Source: Arthrobacter sp. SX1312
GTDB lineage: Bacteria; Actinomycetota; Actinomycetes; Actinomycetales; Micrococcaceae
Direction of reading: 5' to 3'
Assembly (NCBI RefSeq): GCF_002929295.1
Contig: NZ_PJIM01000003.1
Location: 62,001-126,000 of the forward strand
DNA length: 64,000 bases
Position 1 is the first letter of the stretch; every line of letters begins with the position of its first letter. Positions 9,349 to 18,783 of this stretch are shown one piece after another. Made by a program: the position numbers and the translations under genes. The notes beneath the pieces were generated by a model. It ran no database searches, had not been told where the DNA came from, and saw only the letters and a program-made list of their open reading frames with translations.

Positions 9349-10728
9349 TCATGCGCCCGGCTCCGGGACGCTCCGGGCAGGGCGTTCGCCGAGCGCCACG
9401 AGCCGTTCCCCCGGGGCGAGGGTTCCCGCGCCCTCGGCGGCGAGGACCGCCGGTGTCGCACCCTCGCCGGGGTCGCCGTCGTCGTGCCTGCCGCGCGTGG
9501 TCCTCGGACCCACCGCCTTCACCACCAGCACCGCGATGAGCGTGGTGAGCGGGATGGCCAGGACGAGGCCGATGGAGCCCACCAGGGTCCGCACCACCTC
9601 CTCGGCCAGTTCGCCGCTCGTGAGGGTGTCGATGAGGGTGCGGTCGTAGAGGGAGACGAGGATCAGCACGGGCAGCGCCGCCCCGGCGTACGCGAAGGCG
9701 ATGGTGTAGACGGTGGAGGCGATGTGGTCGCGGCCGATCCTCATGGCGGACCCGAAGAGCCGGCGCCCGGAGGTGTTCGGGGCGAGCTCGTACAGTTCCC
9801 ACACCGCCGAGGACTGCGTGATCGTCACGTCGTTGAGGACACCGAGGCCGGAGATGATCAGGCCGCACAGGATGATCGAGGAGATCGACAGCTCGTCCGA
9901 GGCGTTCACGAGCGTGTACGCGTTCTCGTCGCCCACGCCGGTCAGGTGCGCGGCGTCGGTGGCCCAGGCCGCGAGCACCGCCGTGATGCCGAGCCCGAAG
10001 ACCGTCCCGAGCAGCGCCGTCGAGGTGCGCGCGGAGAAGCCGTGCGCGAAGTAGAGGACGCCGTACATGATCACGATCGAGCCGACGAGTCCCAGCAGCA
10101 GGGGCGGCGCGCCCTCGACGAGGCCGGGCAGGATGAACTGCGCCAGGACCACGAGGGCGCCGACGAGGCCGATCATGGCCCGCAGGCCCCGCCAGCGGGC
10201 CACCGCGATGACGACGACGGCGTACAGGACGGCGAGCGCGACGATCGGGACGGAGCGGACGAAGTCGACGAATACGTAGGGCGCCGCCCCGTCCTGCATC
10301 ACGGACGCCAGGTCGAGGTAGCGGATCTCGTCGCCCGGCTCGACGGCGTCGGTCTTCGCGAGCTCGGGCGTCACCTCGACGGGGATGAGGCCGCCCCCGA
10401 GCGCCGGCTGCGTGTAGGCGATGGTGCAGGTGAGCGCCGTTCCGCCGGCGTCGACCGTGGCCCGGGAGGACGGGCAGTCGCCCTCCCCCACCTCGCGGAC
10501 CGTCCCGCGGTCGAAGCTGACGCCCTCCGCCGTCGCGTACGGACTGGCGACGGCGAGCGAGCTGCGGTCCCCGCCCGGCCACAGGAGCACCATGGCGATG
10601 AGGGTGACCACGCCCAGGGGCACGAGGACGGCCGAGAGCAGGAGGTTCGCCCGGCGTCGCGCGGCAGTCGCGGGGGCGGACGGCTCCGAACTCCCCCTGG
10701 TGTGCTGGTGGCTGTGGCCCACGGGCAT
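9349..10728 (-). CDS. YibE/F family membrane protein
   Basis: A 459-residue integral membrane protein. After a short His-containing N-terminus there is one TM (about residues 30-50), then an extracytoplasmic stretch of about 110 residues, then six to eight TM helices in the C-terminal two thirds. These include the YibE/F-type segments GSIVIMYGVLYFAHGFSA, GIGDEN-like GVGDENAYTL and SGLGVLNDVTITQ. The family is widespread in Gram-positive bacteria but no transported substrate is established. The ATG at 10728 was chosen; the frame is open upstream to 10875 but with no similarity-like character. The C-terminus is a hydrophilic tail. It is divergent from the hydrolase at 10848. Confidence 0.86.
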   Translation of the reverse strand: MPVGHSHQHTRGSSEPSAPATAARRRANLLLSAVLVPLGVVTLIAMVLLWPGGDRSSLAVASPYATAEGVSFDRGTVREVGEGDCPSSRATVDAGGTALTCTIAYTQPALGGGLIPVEVTPELAKTDAVEPGDEIRYLDLASVMQDGAAPYVFVDFVRSVPIVALAVLYAVVVIAVARWRGLRAMIGLVGALVVLAQFILPGLVEGAPPLLLGLVGSIVIMYGVLYFAHGFSARTSTALLGTVFGLGITAVLAAWATDAAHLTGVGDENAYTLVNASDELSISSIILCGLIISGLGVLNDVTITQSSAVWELYELAPNTSGRRLFGSAMRIGRDHIASTVYTIAFAYAGAALPVLILVSLYDRTLIDTLTSGELAEEVVRTLVGSIGLVLAIPLTTLIAVLVVKAVGPRTTRGRHDDGDPGEGATPAVLAAEGAGTLAPGERLVALGERPARSVPEPGA

Positions 10729-10847
10729 CCTCGGTGGTCGGGCTGGTTTGATGGTGCGGTGGCAGGTGCGCCGGGCACCGTCTGCGATTCTACGCAGGGA
10801 GCCCGCCGGGCAGCGGCAGCCCCGTCCGGGGCGGAGAGAGGTGGTGC

Positions 10848-11582
10848 GTGGCAGCGAAGGCATCACCTCCCGCACGGGACAGGGATCCGGTGCTCTCGAT
10901 CCGCGGTGCGTCGTCGCCGGTGCGCGGCGTGGCGCTCGTGCTGCACGGCGGCCGGGCGGACAGCTATGACGCCGTGCAGCCCACGCACCTCAGCCCTCTC
11001 CGGATGCGCCCCTTCGCCGCGCGCCTGGCAGCCGCCGGCGGCGGGGAGGGGCTCGCGGTCTGGACGCTCCGCAACCGGGTCCGCGGGTGGAACGGGGAGG
11101 ACCGGTCGGCCCTCCGGGACGCGCGCTGGGCTTTGGGACGGATCACTGCGGAGCATCCCGACGTACCGGTCTACCTCCTCGGCCATTCCATGGGCGGGTT
11201 GACGGCGCTCTCCGTTGCGGGCCACCCGCAGGTCCGCGCCGTCGCGGCCCTCGCCCCGTGGCTGGCGCCCTCGAGCCCCGTCGAACCGGTCCGCGGGCGC
11301 AGCCTCCTGATCATGCACGGGGACACCGACCGGTGGACGAGCCCGACGGCGTCGCTCGCCTTCGCCCGCCGGGCCCAGCCGGTGGCGGCGGACGTGCGCT
11401 ACGTGCGGATGCTCGGCGCCGGCCATTTCATGTTCCGCACGGTGCCGGTCTGGCACGGCATGAGCACGTCGTTCCTGCTGGGCCGCTTCGCCGAGGACAC
11501 CGGTGCGGTGATCGACCGCCGCGTCCTCGCGCGCTCCGCTCCGCTCTTCAGCGCCGCGGATCCGCTCGACATCGCCGCGTGA
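10848..11582 (+). CDS. Alpha/beta hydrolase
   Basis: A 244-residue alpha/beta hydrolase of the BAAT/lysophospholipase-like type. Ser114 sits in the nucleophile elbow GHSMGG; the acid is likely Asp159 or Asp161 (MHGDTDRW), and His193 (GAGHFMF) completes the triad. An LHGG segment near residue 32 forms the oxyanion side. No signal peptide or membrane segment, so probably cytoplasmic. The GTG start at 10848 follows a GAGAGAGG purine run. It is 107 nt ahead of the PlsC-like acyltransferase on the same strand, which may suggest a lipid-related role, but that is inference. Substrate unknown. Confidence 0.85.
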   Translation: MAAKASPPARDRDPVLSIRGASSPVRGVALVLHGGRADSYDAVQPTHLSPLRMRPFAARLAAAGGGEGLAVWTLRNRVRGWNGEDRSALRDARWALGRITAEHPDVPVYLLGHSMGGLTALSVAGHPQVRAVAALAPWLAPSSPVEPVRGRSLLIMHGDTDRWTSPTASLAFARRAQPVAADVRYVRMLGAGHFMFRTVPVWHGMSTSFLLGRFAEDTGAVIDRRVLARSAPLFSAADPLDIAA

Positions 11583-11689
11583 GCCCCGGCCGTGCAGCGC
11601 AGGTCCCCCCGTCCGGGGTACAAAGAGTACAGAGAGAGCACCAGCGGGTTCGTCCCGCGACCGCCGAGGGCAGGAAGAGGGATCTGAGC

Positions 11690-12505
11690 ATGGGATGGAA
11701 GCCGCGGCAGAGCGACCGCATGTACCGGTTCGTCGTCTACGCGGGCAAGACCGCGTTCGCGGCGCTGCGCCTGCCGGTCACGGTCACCGGGACGCAGAAC
11801 CTGCCCGCGTCGGACCCCCTGAACGGGCGCTCGCGCCGGGCCGTGCCCGGGCACGGCGCCGTCGTCGCCATCACGCACTTCGGCTACCTGGACTTCGCCT
11901 TCGCGGAACTCGTCCTGTGGAACCACGCCCGCATCCAGGCGCGCTACATGATCTCCAAGCGCGCGGCGGAGCACTGGTTCGTCAGCCCGTTCGTCGTCGG
12001 CCTCGGCCACGTCATCACGGACCGGAAGGCGGGTGCGGCGGCATACGACGACGCCCTCGCGAAGCTGCGGGCTGGCGAGTACGTGGCGATCCTCCCCGAA
12101 GCCGGGGTGTCCCGCAGCTACACGGTGCGCGCGCTCAAGACCGGCGCGGTGCGGCTCGCCGCCGAGGCCGGCGTCCCCGTGATCCCCGTCTCCGTCTGGG
12201 GGTCCCACCGGCTGCTGACCCGCGGCCACGGCTTCTCCGTCCGGCGCGCCTGGAAGTCCCCCGTCCGCGTCCACATCAGCCCCGCCATCCACCACGCCCC
12301 GGGACTCGACGTCGCCGAGGAGACGGAGAAGCTCCGCCAGGAACTCCAGGACGGCATCGAGACGTGCATCGCCGACTTCCCGGTAGCCCCGGAGCCCGGC
12401 GCATGGTGGATGCCCGCGCACCTCGGCGGCGGGGCCATGACCGTGACCGAGCGGGAAGCCGCGGACCTCGCGGACCAGAAGGCCGGCCGGCACGACCGCG
12501 GCTGA
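11690..12505 (+). CDS. 1-acyl-sn-glycerol-3-phosphate acyltransferase family protein (PlsC-like)
   Basis: A 271-residue acyltransferase. The catalytic HX4D box appears as HFGYLD near residue 63, the substrate-binding block as ITDRKAG, and the PEG-like block as PEAGVSRS. These identify the PlsC/LPLAT superfamily that transfers acyl groups to lysophosphatidate or related acceptors at the membrane. The PEG block is slightly divergent (PEAG), as in several actinobacterial paralogues, so the acceptor may not be lysophosphatidate. The ATG at 11690 has an AGGAAGAGG Shine-Dalgarno and gives a normal N-terminus (MGWKPRQSDRMYRFV). Confidence 0.88.
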   Translation: MGWKPRQSDRMYRFVVYAGKTAFAALRLPVTVTGTQNLPASDPLNGRSRRAVPGHGAVVAITHFGYLDFAFAELVLWNHARIQARYMISKRAAEHWFVSPFVVGLGHVITDRKAGAAAYDDALAKLRAGEYVAILPEAGVSRSYTVRALKTGAVRLAAEAGVPVIPVSVWGSHRLLTRGHGFSVRRAWKSPVRVHISPAIHHAPGLDVAEETEKLRQELQDGIETCIADFPVAPEPGAWWMPAHLGGGAMTVTEREAADLADQKAGRHDRG

Positions 12506-12518
12506 GCACGGGTGAGCG

Positions 12519-13430
12519 TCAGCCCGTCGCGACGACCAGTGTCTCCGGTCCCGCCAGGCGTGCCGCACCCGTGGCCAGCAGGGGATCGACGACGGCGACC
12601 AGCGCCTCCATGGCGTCGTCGACCTCCAGCTGGATGGGGTACTGGTGCACGAGCATCGCGATCAGGGTGGCGACCGCGGCCTGCTGCTCCTGCTCGGGCA
12701 GCGTCGTGTCGTAGCCGAGCAGCACGTCCGCCGGGTCGTCGGTCCGCGCCTGCGTATAGCTGACCGCGAACGCCGCGATGGCCCCGCCGTCGGCCTTCGG
12801 CCGGTCCCGCAGCACGATCGCTCCCCCGGCCCCGCTGGCGTCCCCGAGGAACAGCTGCTGGGCCCGGCCCAGGCTGATGTCCGCCCGGTCCCAGGCGTGG
12901 ACGGACTCGTAGAAGGCCGCCACGGCCCGCGTCAGCTCCACGGACCCGGTGGCCGCCTCCTCCAGCTGCGGCCCGGCCGCGTCGTCGAAGGCCGGCGCCG
13001 CGAGGGCCCCGGGCGCGACGACGACGAGCCGCGAACGCTGCAGGGTCCCGAAGCCCGTGGCCTCGGCGAACGCAGCGCCGGTGGTCCCGGGCGACACCTT
13101 CGACCGCAGGACCGTGACCCCCGACGGCGACGCCGCGGCCTCGTGCTGGAGCATGGTGAGGAGCGTCGAGCCGACGCCGGCCCGCCGGTGGTCCTCGGCG
13201 ACCTCGATGTAGCACCAGAGCCGGTCCGGGTGGAGCGCCGCCCCGTACACGCAGCCCGCCGCCACGGGGACGCCCTGGTCGACCGCCGTGATACAGCGGT
13301 TCCAGGGGGTGTCCGACGGCGGGCGGAAGGAGCCGCGGAACTGCTCGGCGGCCGCCGACTCGGGGCCTCCCCAGAGCTGGAGGAGCTCGAGATCGTCCCC
13401 GTCCTGCCAGGCACGGTAGTCCAGGGCCAT
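12519..13430 (-). CDS. GNAT family N-acetyltransferase, probably two-domain
   Basis: A 303-residue protein. The first half holds a recognisable GNAT acetyl-CoA site (IEVAEDHRRAGVGSTLL, the Q/R-x-x-G-x-G/A loop). The second half, from about residue 150, is a more degenerate GNAT-like region containing AVSYTQARTDDPADVLLG. Substrate unknown. Its ATG overlaps the glyS stop as TGATG, so it is translationally coupled to glycyl-tRNA synthetase and probably depends on that transcript. Confidence 0.82.
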   Translation of the reverse strand: MALDYRAWQDGDDLELLQLWGGPESAAAEQFRGSFRPPSDTPWNRCITAVDQGVPVAAGCVYGAALHPDRLWCYIEVAEDHRRAGVGSTLLTMLQHEAAASPSGVTVLRSKVSPGTTGAAFAEATGFGTLQRSRLVVVAPGALAAPAFDDAAGPQLEEAATGSVELTRAVAAFYESVHAWDRADISLGRAQQLFLGDASGAGGAIVLRDRPKADGGAIAAFAVSYTQARTDDPADVLLGYDTTLPEQEQQAAVATLIAMLVHQYPIQLEVDDAMEALVAVVDPLLATGAARLAGPETLVVATG

Positions 13431-14818
13431 CAGGCTCCGACCAGGCGCTCGGCGAGGTAGCCCTGCACCTTGTCGAGGGACACGCGCTCCTGCGTCATGC
13501 TGTCGCGCTCGCGGATGGTCACGGCCTGGTCCTCGAGGGTCTCGAAGTCCACCGTGATGCAGAACGGCGTGCCGATCTCGTCCTGCCGGCGGTAGCGGCG
13601 GCCGATGGCGCCGGCGTCGTCGAACTCGATGTTCCAGGACTTCCGCAGCTGGGCCGCGAGGTCCTTGGCCTTCGGGGAGAGGTCCTCGTTGCGGCTGAGC
13701 GGCAGGACGGCGGCCTTCACCGGGGCGAGGCGCGGATCCAGCTTCAGTACGGTGCGCTTGTCCACGCCGCCCTTCGCGTTGGGGGCCTCGTCCTCGGTGT
13801 ACGAGTCCACGAGGAACGCCATGAAGGAGCGGGTCAGGCCGGCGGCCGGCTCGATCACGTACGGCGTGTAGCGCTCGTTGGTGGCCTGGTTGAAATAGCC
13901 GAGATCGGTGCCCGAGTGCCTGGAGTGCGTGGACAGGTCGAAGTCGGTGCGGTTCGCGATGCCCTCGAGCTCGCCCCACTCGGAGCCGGCGAACCCGAAA
14001 CGGTACTCGATGTCCGTGGTGCCCTTGGAGTAGTGGCTCAGCTTCTCCAGCGGGTGCTCGAAGAGGCGCAGGTTGTCCGGGGCGATGCCGAGGTCCGTGT
14101 ACCAGGAGAACCGCTGGTCGATCCAGTACCGGTGCCACTCCTCGTCGGTGCCCGGCTCCACGAAGAACTCCATTTCCATCTGCTCGAACTCCCGCGTCCG
14201 GAAGATGAAGTTGCCCGGCGTGATCTCGTTCCGGAAGCTCTTGCCGATCTGCCCGATGCCGAACGGCGGCTTCTTGCGCGCCGTGGTGAGCACGTTGTTG
14301 AAGTTCACGAAGATGCCCTGCGCGGTCTCCGGGCGGAGGTAGTGCATGCCCTCCTCGGAGGCGACGGGGCCGAGGAACGTCTTCAGGAGTCCGGAGAACT
14401 CCTGCGGTTCGGTCCACTGGCCCCTGGTGCCGCAGTTGGCGCACGTGACGTCCTGCAGCCCGTTCTCCGGGGCGCGACCCTTCTTCTCCTCGTACTCCTC
14501 CTCGAGGTGGTCGGCCCGGTACCGCTTGTGGCAGGAGAGGCACTCGACCAGCGGATCGCTGAAGACCTCGACGTGCCCGGAGGCCTCCCAGACCTGGCGG
14601 GGAAGGATGACGGCGGAGTCGAGTCCGACGACGTCCTCGCGGCCGCGCACCATCGTCTGCCACCACTGCCGCTTGATGTTCTCCTTGAACTCGGCGCCGA
14701 GGGGCCCGTAATCCCACGCAGACCGTGAACCGCCGTAGATCTCCCCCGACTGGAACACGAAGCCCCGCCGCTTGGCGAGCGAGATGATGGGGTCGAGCGC
14801 TGACTTGGCTGCTGCCAT
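13430..14818 (-). CDS. glyS: Glycine--tRNA ligase (homodimeric type)
   Basis: A 462-residue class II aminoacyl-tRNA synthetase that charges tRNA-Gly. It is the eukaryote/archaeal-like alpha2 form used by actinobacteria, not the alpha2beta2 form. Visible features are the N-terminal [14 protein letters not shown], the zinc-like cysteine pairs CLSCHKR and CANCGTRG at about residues 95-150, motif 2-like [11 protein letters not shown]-type sequence ([14 protein letters not shown]), [19 protein letters not shown], and the C-terminal anticodon-binding domain. Length matches the family. Start ATG at 14818. It is divergent from the secreted M28 peptidase and followed with a 1-nt overlap by a GNAT gene. 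Confidence 0.97.
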   Translation of the reverse strand: MAAAKSALDPIISLAKRRGFVFQSGEIYGGSRSAWDYGPLGAEFKENIKRQWWQTMVRGREDVVGLDSAVILPRQVWEASGHVEVFSDPLVECLSCHKRYRADHLEEEYEEKKGRAPENGLQDVTCANCGTRGQWTEPQEFSGLLKTFLGPVASEEGMHYLRPETAQGIFVNFNNVLTTARKKPPFGIGQIGKSFRNEITPGNFIFRTREFEQMEMEFFVEPGTDEEWHRYWIDQRFSWYTDLGIAPDNLRLFEHPLEKLSHYSKGTTDIEYRFGFAGSEWGELEGIANRTDFDLSTHSRHSGTDLGYFNQATNERYTPYVIEPAAGLTRSFMAFLVDSYTEDEAPNAKGGVDKRTVLKLDPRLAPVKAAVLPLSRNEDLSPKAKDLAAQLRKSWNIEFDDAGAIGRRYRRQDEIGTPFCITVDFETLEDQAVTIRERDSMTQERVSLDKVQGYLAERLVGA

Positions 14819-14989
14819 GGTGATGTCTCCAGTTCTGGGCAGGCCGCTGGGTGCGGTCGCTGGTGGGGTCGCGTGGATCGGGCCGTCCGGCCCGGACGAC
14901 GGGCACGGAAGCTACCCGCCAGCCTACCGGTCCGCCCCACGCGTCAGGGGCCGTCCTCCGCGGCGGCCCGCACCGGGACCCGCCGGACC

Positions 14990-15019
14990 TTGACGCGACA
15001 CCCGAAGTGTTCCTAGGTT
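14990..15019 (+). promoter_or_regulatory. Promoter of the M28 peptidase gene
   Basis: TTGACG (14990-14995) and TAGGTT (15014-15019) separated by 18 nt. The -10 has the TAnnnT form common in high-GC Gram-positives. It lies 72 nt before the ATG at 15092, in the glyS/M28 divergent spacer. Confidence 0.6.
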
Positions 15020-15091
15020 GAACCCACGGTGACGTGTGATCCATGTCACTTGAGCCCGGACGGACCGGGCGCTCGCATCCTGAGGAATCCC

Positions 15092-16714
15092 ATGACCCTA
15101 TCCCTACCGCCGCGCGCCCGCCTCGGGCGCTCGGCGCTGGCACTCGCGGGCACTGTCGCCCTCGTCGCCAGCGGCAGCTTCGCGGCCAATGCCGCCCCGA
15201 CCTTCGACAACAGCAACAACAACTCCTCCAAGAAGCTCCGGACCGCCGTCACGGTGGAGAAGGTGGTGGGTCACCTCACCGCCCTGGACGCCATCGCCGA
15301 GGCCAACGGTGACACCCGGGCGTCCGGCACCGAGGGCTACTCGGACTCGGTCGACTACATCGTGGGCAAGCTGACCGCGGCGGGCTACACGCCCACCGTC
15401 CAGCCCTTCACCTTCCCCTTCTTCGCCGAACTGAGCCCTGCCGTCCTGGAGCAGACCGCGCCGAACGACGTCACCTACGGCCCCGACGACGTGGCCACGA
15501 TGACCTACTCCGGCGCCGGCGACGTCTCCGGAGCCATCAGGGCCGTCGACACGACCGGTGCGGCGAGCGCCACGGGCACGAGCGGCTGCGAGGTCTCCGA
15601 TTTCGCCGGGTTCCCGGACGACGCCATCGCGCTCGTACAGCGCGGCAGCTGCACCTTCGCGGTCAAGGCCGCCAACGCCGAGGCGGCGGGCGCCAGCGCC
15701 GTCATCATCTTCAACACCGGGGTGGGGGCGAACACCGGCCCCGTGGCCGGGACGCTCGGGGCACCCGACCTCGTCCGCATCCCCGTCGTCGGGGCGAGCT
15801 ACGCGGCCGGCGAGGCCCTTCTCGGAGAGGGCGTCAGCGGCAGGGTGGCCGTCGACACCATCTCCGAGAACCGCGAGACGTACAACGTGATCGCCGAGAC
15901 GGCCACCGGCAACCCGGACAACGTCGTCATGATCGGCGCGCACCTGGACAGCGTGCTCGCCGGCCCGGGCATCAACGACAACGGGACGGGCAGCGCCGGC
16001 ATCCTCGCCGTCGCCGAGGGCATGAGCAAGGTCAAGCCCGCGAACAAGGTCCGCTTCGCCTGGTGGGGCGCGGAGGAGGAAGGCCTGCTCGGCTCCGAAC
16101 ACTACGTGGCCGATCTCGTGGCGAAGGACCAGCTGGACTCCGTGGGCCTGTACCTCAACTTCGACATGATCGGCTCCCCGAACTTCGGGCGCTTCGTGTA
16201 CGACGGCGACAACTCGGCCTTCCCCGTCGGCCCGGGCGCCGCAGCGGGGCCTGCCGGTTCCGGGCAGATCGAGCAGGACTTCCATAACTACTTCGCCTCG
16301 GTGGGCCTGGCGTCCGGTGAGACCGCGTTCAGCGGCCGCAGCGACTACGGGCCGTTCATCGCCGAGGGCATCCCGGCCGGCGGACTGTTCACGGGTGCCG
16401 AGGGCATCAAGACCGCCGAGCAGGCAGAGCTCTTCGGCGGGGAAGCGGGTGCCCCCTACGACGCGTGCTACCACGCGGCGTGTGACGACACCGACAACCT
16501 CAGCATCGAGGCCCTCGACCAGATGAGCGACGCCGTCGCCCATCTCACGATCACCTACGCCATGAGCACGGCGGACGTGAACGGCGCCGGCGCCCCCGTG
16601 AAGGGCAAGGGCGCGAAGGACCGCTTCGAGGGCAACCCCCTCGGCGGCGGCACGGAGAGTGGCGGCGGGCTCCACCCGGAGCACGACCACGACCACGAGG
16701 TCGCGGACCGCTAG
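15092..16714 (+). CDS. Secreted M28 family metallopeptidase with PA domain
   Basis: A 540-residue exported zinc aminopeptidase-like protein. A Sec signal peptide covers residues 1-35 (positively charged start, hydrophobic core SALALAGTVALVAS, cleavage near ANAAP). A PA insertion lies at about 130-230 (ALVQRGSCTFAVKAANA). The M28 catalytic domain follows with zinc ligands in GAHLDSV, NDNGTG, WGAEEEGLLGSEHY (Glu pair) and NFDMIG, and the final His in CYHAACDDTDN. This matches the aminopeptidase Y/S. griseus aminopeptidase group. The C-terminus is Gly-rich and ends in alternating His/Asp (HPEHDHDH), a possible metal-binding tail. The ATG at 15092 follows GAGGA by 6 nt. A strong bidirectional terminator follows. 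Confidence 0.94.
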   Translation: MTLSLPPRARLGRSALALAGTVALVASGSFAANAAPTFDNSNNNSSKKLRTAVTVEKVVGHLTALDAIAEANGDTRASGTEGYSDSVDYIVGKLTAAGYTPTVQPFTFPFFAELSPAVLEQTAPNDVTYGPDDVATMTYSGAGDVSGAIRAVDTTGAASATGTSGCEVSDFAGFPDDAIALVQRGSCTFAVKAANAEAAGASAVIIFNTGVGANTGPVAGTLGAPDLVRIPVVGASYAAGEALLGEGVSGRVAVDTISENRETYNVIAETATGNPDNVVMIGAHLDSVLAGPGINDNGTGSAGILAVAEGMSKVKPANKVRFAWWGAEEEGLLGSEHYVADLVAKDQLDSVGLYLNFDMIGSPNFGRFVYDGDNSAFPVGPGAAAGPAGSGQIEQDFHNYFASVGLASGETAFSGRSDYGPFIAEGIPAGGLFTGAEGIKTAEQAELFGGEAGAPYDACYHAACDDTDNLSIEALDQMSDAVAHLTITYAMSTADVNGAGAPVKGKGAKDRFEGNPLGGGTESGGGLHPEHDHDHEVADR

Positions 16715-16733
16715 CTGACCCGAACCGCTCACG

Positions 16734-16765
16734 GCAGGGGCCGGTCCTCCGGGACCGGCCCCTGC
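16734..16765. terminator. Bidirectional intrinsic terminator
   Basis: Perfect 14-bp inverted repeat (16734-16747 with 16752-16765) around a 4-nt loop. It lies between the convergent M28 peptidase and DMT permease genes. No long T-run is present on either side, as often in actinobacteria. Confidence 0.8.
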
Positions 16766-16803
16766 TGCGTGCTGGAGCCCTCCCCTGTGCCGACCGCCGG
16801 ACG

Positions 16804-17766
16804 CTATGCCCGGGCGCGCCGCGGCCAGGGCAGCGTGGTGAGGATGATCGCCGCGAGGGTCAGGAGCGTGCCGGCAACCGTGGCGAACACCACGATGGTG
16901 CCGGGCGCGGGAACCACGAGGTCCAGGAGGAGCGAGCCCACGAGCTGGCCGCCGATCATGCACAGCCCCGTGAGCAGGACGCCGAGGCTGCGCACGAGCA
17001 GCGCCCCCAGCGCGATGAAGATGCATCCCATGGGCCCGCCGAGGTAGTACCACCACTCGGTGGGCAGCGGGTTGCCCGGTCCGGCAATCGCGACCTTGAC
17101 CAGCCACGCCGACAGCAGGACCGCCGTGCCGGCGATGAAGTTCATGAGCGTGGCCGCGAGCGGCGTGCCGTAGTGGAGCGCCGCCGTCCCGTTCATGGCC
17201 TGCTGGAAACTCAGGAGCACTCCGGCCACGACGGGGAGCAGGACCGGGACCAGCCAGGCCGAGACGTCGCCGGCCGCACCGAAGCGCGGGGACACCGCCC
17301 AGATGACGGACAGGACGGTCAGGACGACGCCGATCACCCGCATGGGCGTCGCGGCGCGCTTGCCGCCGGGCCCGATCCCTGCCTTGTCGACGAGGAGCCC
17401 GCTGAGCGACTGGCCCATGACGGTCGCCACGGTGAACAGGGCGACGCCGAGGATCCCGATGGTCAGGGACTGGGAGAACACGAAGAACGCCCCGATGGCC
17501 CCGGCGGCGATGTAGAAGGGCGGGAACCGCCGCTCCCGGACGGACGGGATGATCTGCAGGGCACCCGCCCGCGCGCCCGGCAGCGCGAGCGTCAGGACGA
17601 TCATGACCACCAGTCCCGTGCCGAAGCTGATCAGCGCGGCTGCGATGCCGTCGCCGAGCACCGTGCCGAGGGCGCCGTTGATCCTGCCCTGGACGGGGAT
17701 GGCGAGGCCGGCCACGAGGGCGAGCGGGAAGCCGAGGGCAGGGGGCAGCACGGGGGCATCAGGCAC
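16804..17766 (-). CDS. DMT family transporter (DUF606/YdcZ repeat type)
   Basis: A 320-residue membrane protein with about ten TM helices, built from two homologous five-helix halves. Each half starts with a segment like PVQGRINGALG (residues about 25-35) or SFQQAMNGTAALHYGTPL (about 185-200), the hallmark of the DUF606/YdcZ branch of the drug/metabolite transporter superfamily. Single proteins usually carry one half; this one is an internally duplicated full-length form. Substrate unknown. The GTG at 17766 is the likely start. It is divergent from the S4 protein with only about 40 nt between starts, so the promoters must be compact or overlapping. Confidence 0.87.
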   Translation of the reverse strand: MPDAPVLPPALGFPLALVAGLAIPVQGRINGALGTVLGDGIAAALISFGTGLVVMIVLTLALPGARAGALQIIPSVRERRFPPFYIAAGAIGAFFVFSQSLTIGILGVALFTVATVMGQSLSGLLVDKAGIGPGGKRAATPMRVIGVVLTVLSVIWAVSPRFGAAGDVSAWLVPVLLPVVAGVLLSFQQAMNGTAALHYGTPLAATLMNFIAGTAVLLSAWLVKVAIAGPGNPLPTEWWYYLGGPMGCIFIALGALLVRSLGVLLTGLCMIGGQLVGSLLLDLVVPAPGTIVVFATVAGTLLTLAAIILTTLPWPRRARA

Positions 17767-17806
17767 CCGTACAGCCTAGTGCGGCGCATCCGGCATGATG
17801 GGATGC

Positions 17807-18043
17807 ATGACCGACGACGCAGGCACCGCCGAACTGCCCATCCGCGACGACATGATCCGGCTGGGGCAGGCGCTGAAGCTCGCCTCGCTCGCGGAGGACG
17901 GCGCCGAGGCCAAGACGCTGATCGACAACGGACTCGTGCAGGTGAACGGCGAGATCGAGGAGCGCCGCGGCCGGCAACTGCACGCCGGGGACACCGTCAG
18001 CGTCAACGGGCAGACGATCCGGATCAGCCGCACCCGGGCGTGA
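17807..18043 (+). CDS. Small S4-domain RNA-binding protein
   Basis: A 78-residue protein that is almost entirely one S4 domain: IRLGQALKLASLAEDGAEAK, LIDNGLVQVNG and the terminal strand GDTVSVNGQTIRI. This is the YbcJ/RlbA-type stand-alone S4 group, thought to bind structured RNA, often rRNA or ribosome complexes. In-frame ATGs occur at 17795, 17798 and 17807; I prefer 17807 (MTDDAG) because GGGATG lies just upstream, but the longer form is possible. It ends 19 nt before the convergent esterase gene. Confidence 0.85.
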   Translation: MTDDAGTAELPIRDDMIRLGQALKLASLAEDGAEAKTLIDNGLVQVNGEIEERRGRQLHAGDTVSVNGQTIRISRTRA

Positions 18044-18062
18044 GTCTCGCTGCCGGGCCGGG

Positions 18063-18743
18063 TCAGCGGCGGCCGAGGACCGTCATGGTGAGGAACTCCC
18101 GGACGTGCGCCAGTTCCTGCTGGTTGATGCTGTGGAACATGTTCGGGTAGAGGATCTTCGTCAGCTTCGTGTGCTTCACCAGCCAGGCGTGGGTGACCTC
18201 GATCATCTCGGGCATGATGACCTGGTCCTCCTGGTCGCGTCCCCAGAAGAACTGCACGGGCGACGCCGCGGCCTCGTCGTCCCGGAAGAACGCGTGGCCC
18301 TCCGACGGCACGGTGAACCCCGAGAGCCCGACGACGCACGCGAAGTCCGTGGGCCGGTGCCGCAGGAGCGACGTCGCGACCGCCATGCCCTGGGAGAAGC
18401 CGAGGATGCTGACGCTGGAGTGGTTCCCGCGGACGGAGTCGAGCCACCCGGACACCGCGGTGACGCTCTCGACGACGCGCTCCACGGAGTAGTCGGCCTC
18501 GCGGGAGAGCGGGAACCAGGAGTAACCGGGCCCGGCCGCCAAAGGCGCCCGCACGGACGCCACGGTGAAATCGGCGGGCAGGTGGTCGACGAGGCCCATG
18601 AGGTCCTGCTCGTCGGCCATGTAGCCGTGGAACAGGACGAGCAGGGGCGTGCCCCCGCGCTCGGATTCCGGCTTCGACCACAGGACCACAGGGGTCCGGG
18701 AGTCGGTGGAGGGCGCGGCAGTGCCGGTGGCAGGTTCAGTCAT
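18063..18743 (-). CDS. Phospholipase/carboxylesterase family hydrolase
   Basis: A 226-residue alpha/beta hydrolase of the acyl-protein thioesterase/carboxylesterase type. Order of motifs: LLVLFHGYMADEQDLMGL (oxyanion region), SILGFSQGMAVA with the nucleophile Ser, a GRDQEDQVI acid region and NMFHSINQQ with the catalytic His near the C-terminus. No export signal. The N-terminal 25 residues are Ser/Thr/Pro-rich and probably disordered. The ATG at 18743 has GGATAGGAG directly upstream. The divergent SGNH hydrolase begins only about 40 nt away. Natural substrate unknown. Confidence 0.88.
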   Translation of the reverse strand: MTEPATGTAAPSTDSRTPVVLWSKPESERGGTPLLVLFHGYMADEQDLMGLVDHLPADFTVASVRAPLAAGPGYSWFPLSREADYSVERVVESVTAVSGWLDSVRGNHSSVSILGFSQGMAVATSLLRHRPTDFACVVGLSGFTVPSEGHAFFRDDEAAASPVQFFWGRDQEDQVIMPEMIEVTHAWLVKHTKLTKILYPNMFHSINQQELAHVREFLTMTVLGRR

Positions 18744-18783
18744 GGCTCCTATCCTTTCACCTCTCCCCCGCGGAGGCCGTACG

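Noticed and set aside
7991-10582. A continuous 863-codon frame that would fuse dusB to upstream sequence
   Set aside because: Residues upstream of 9232 are the out-of-frame shadow of the YibE/F gene. dusB alone is family length.
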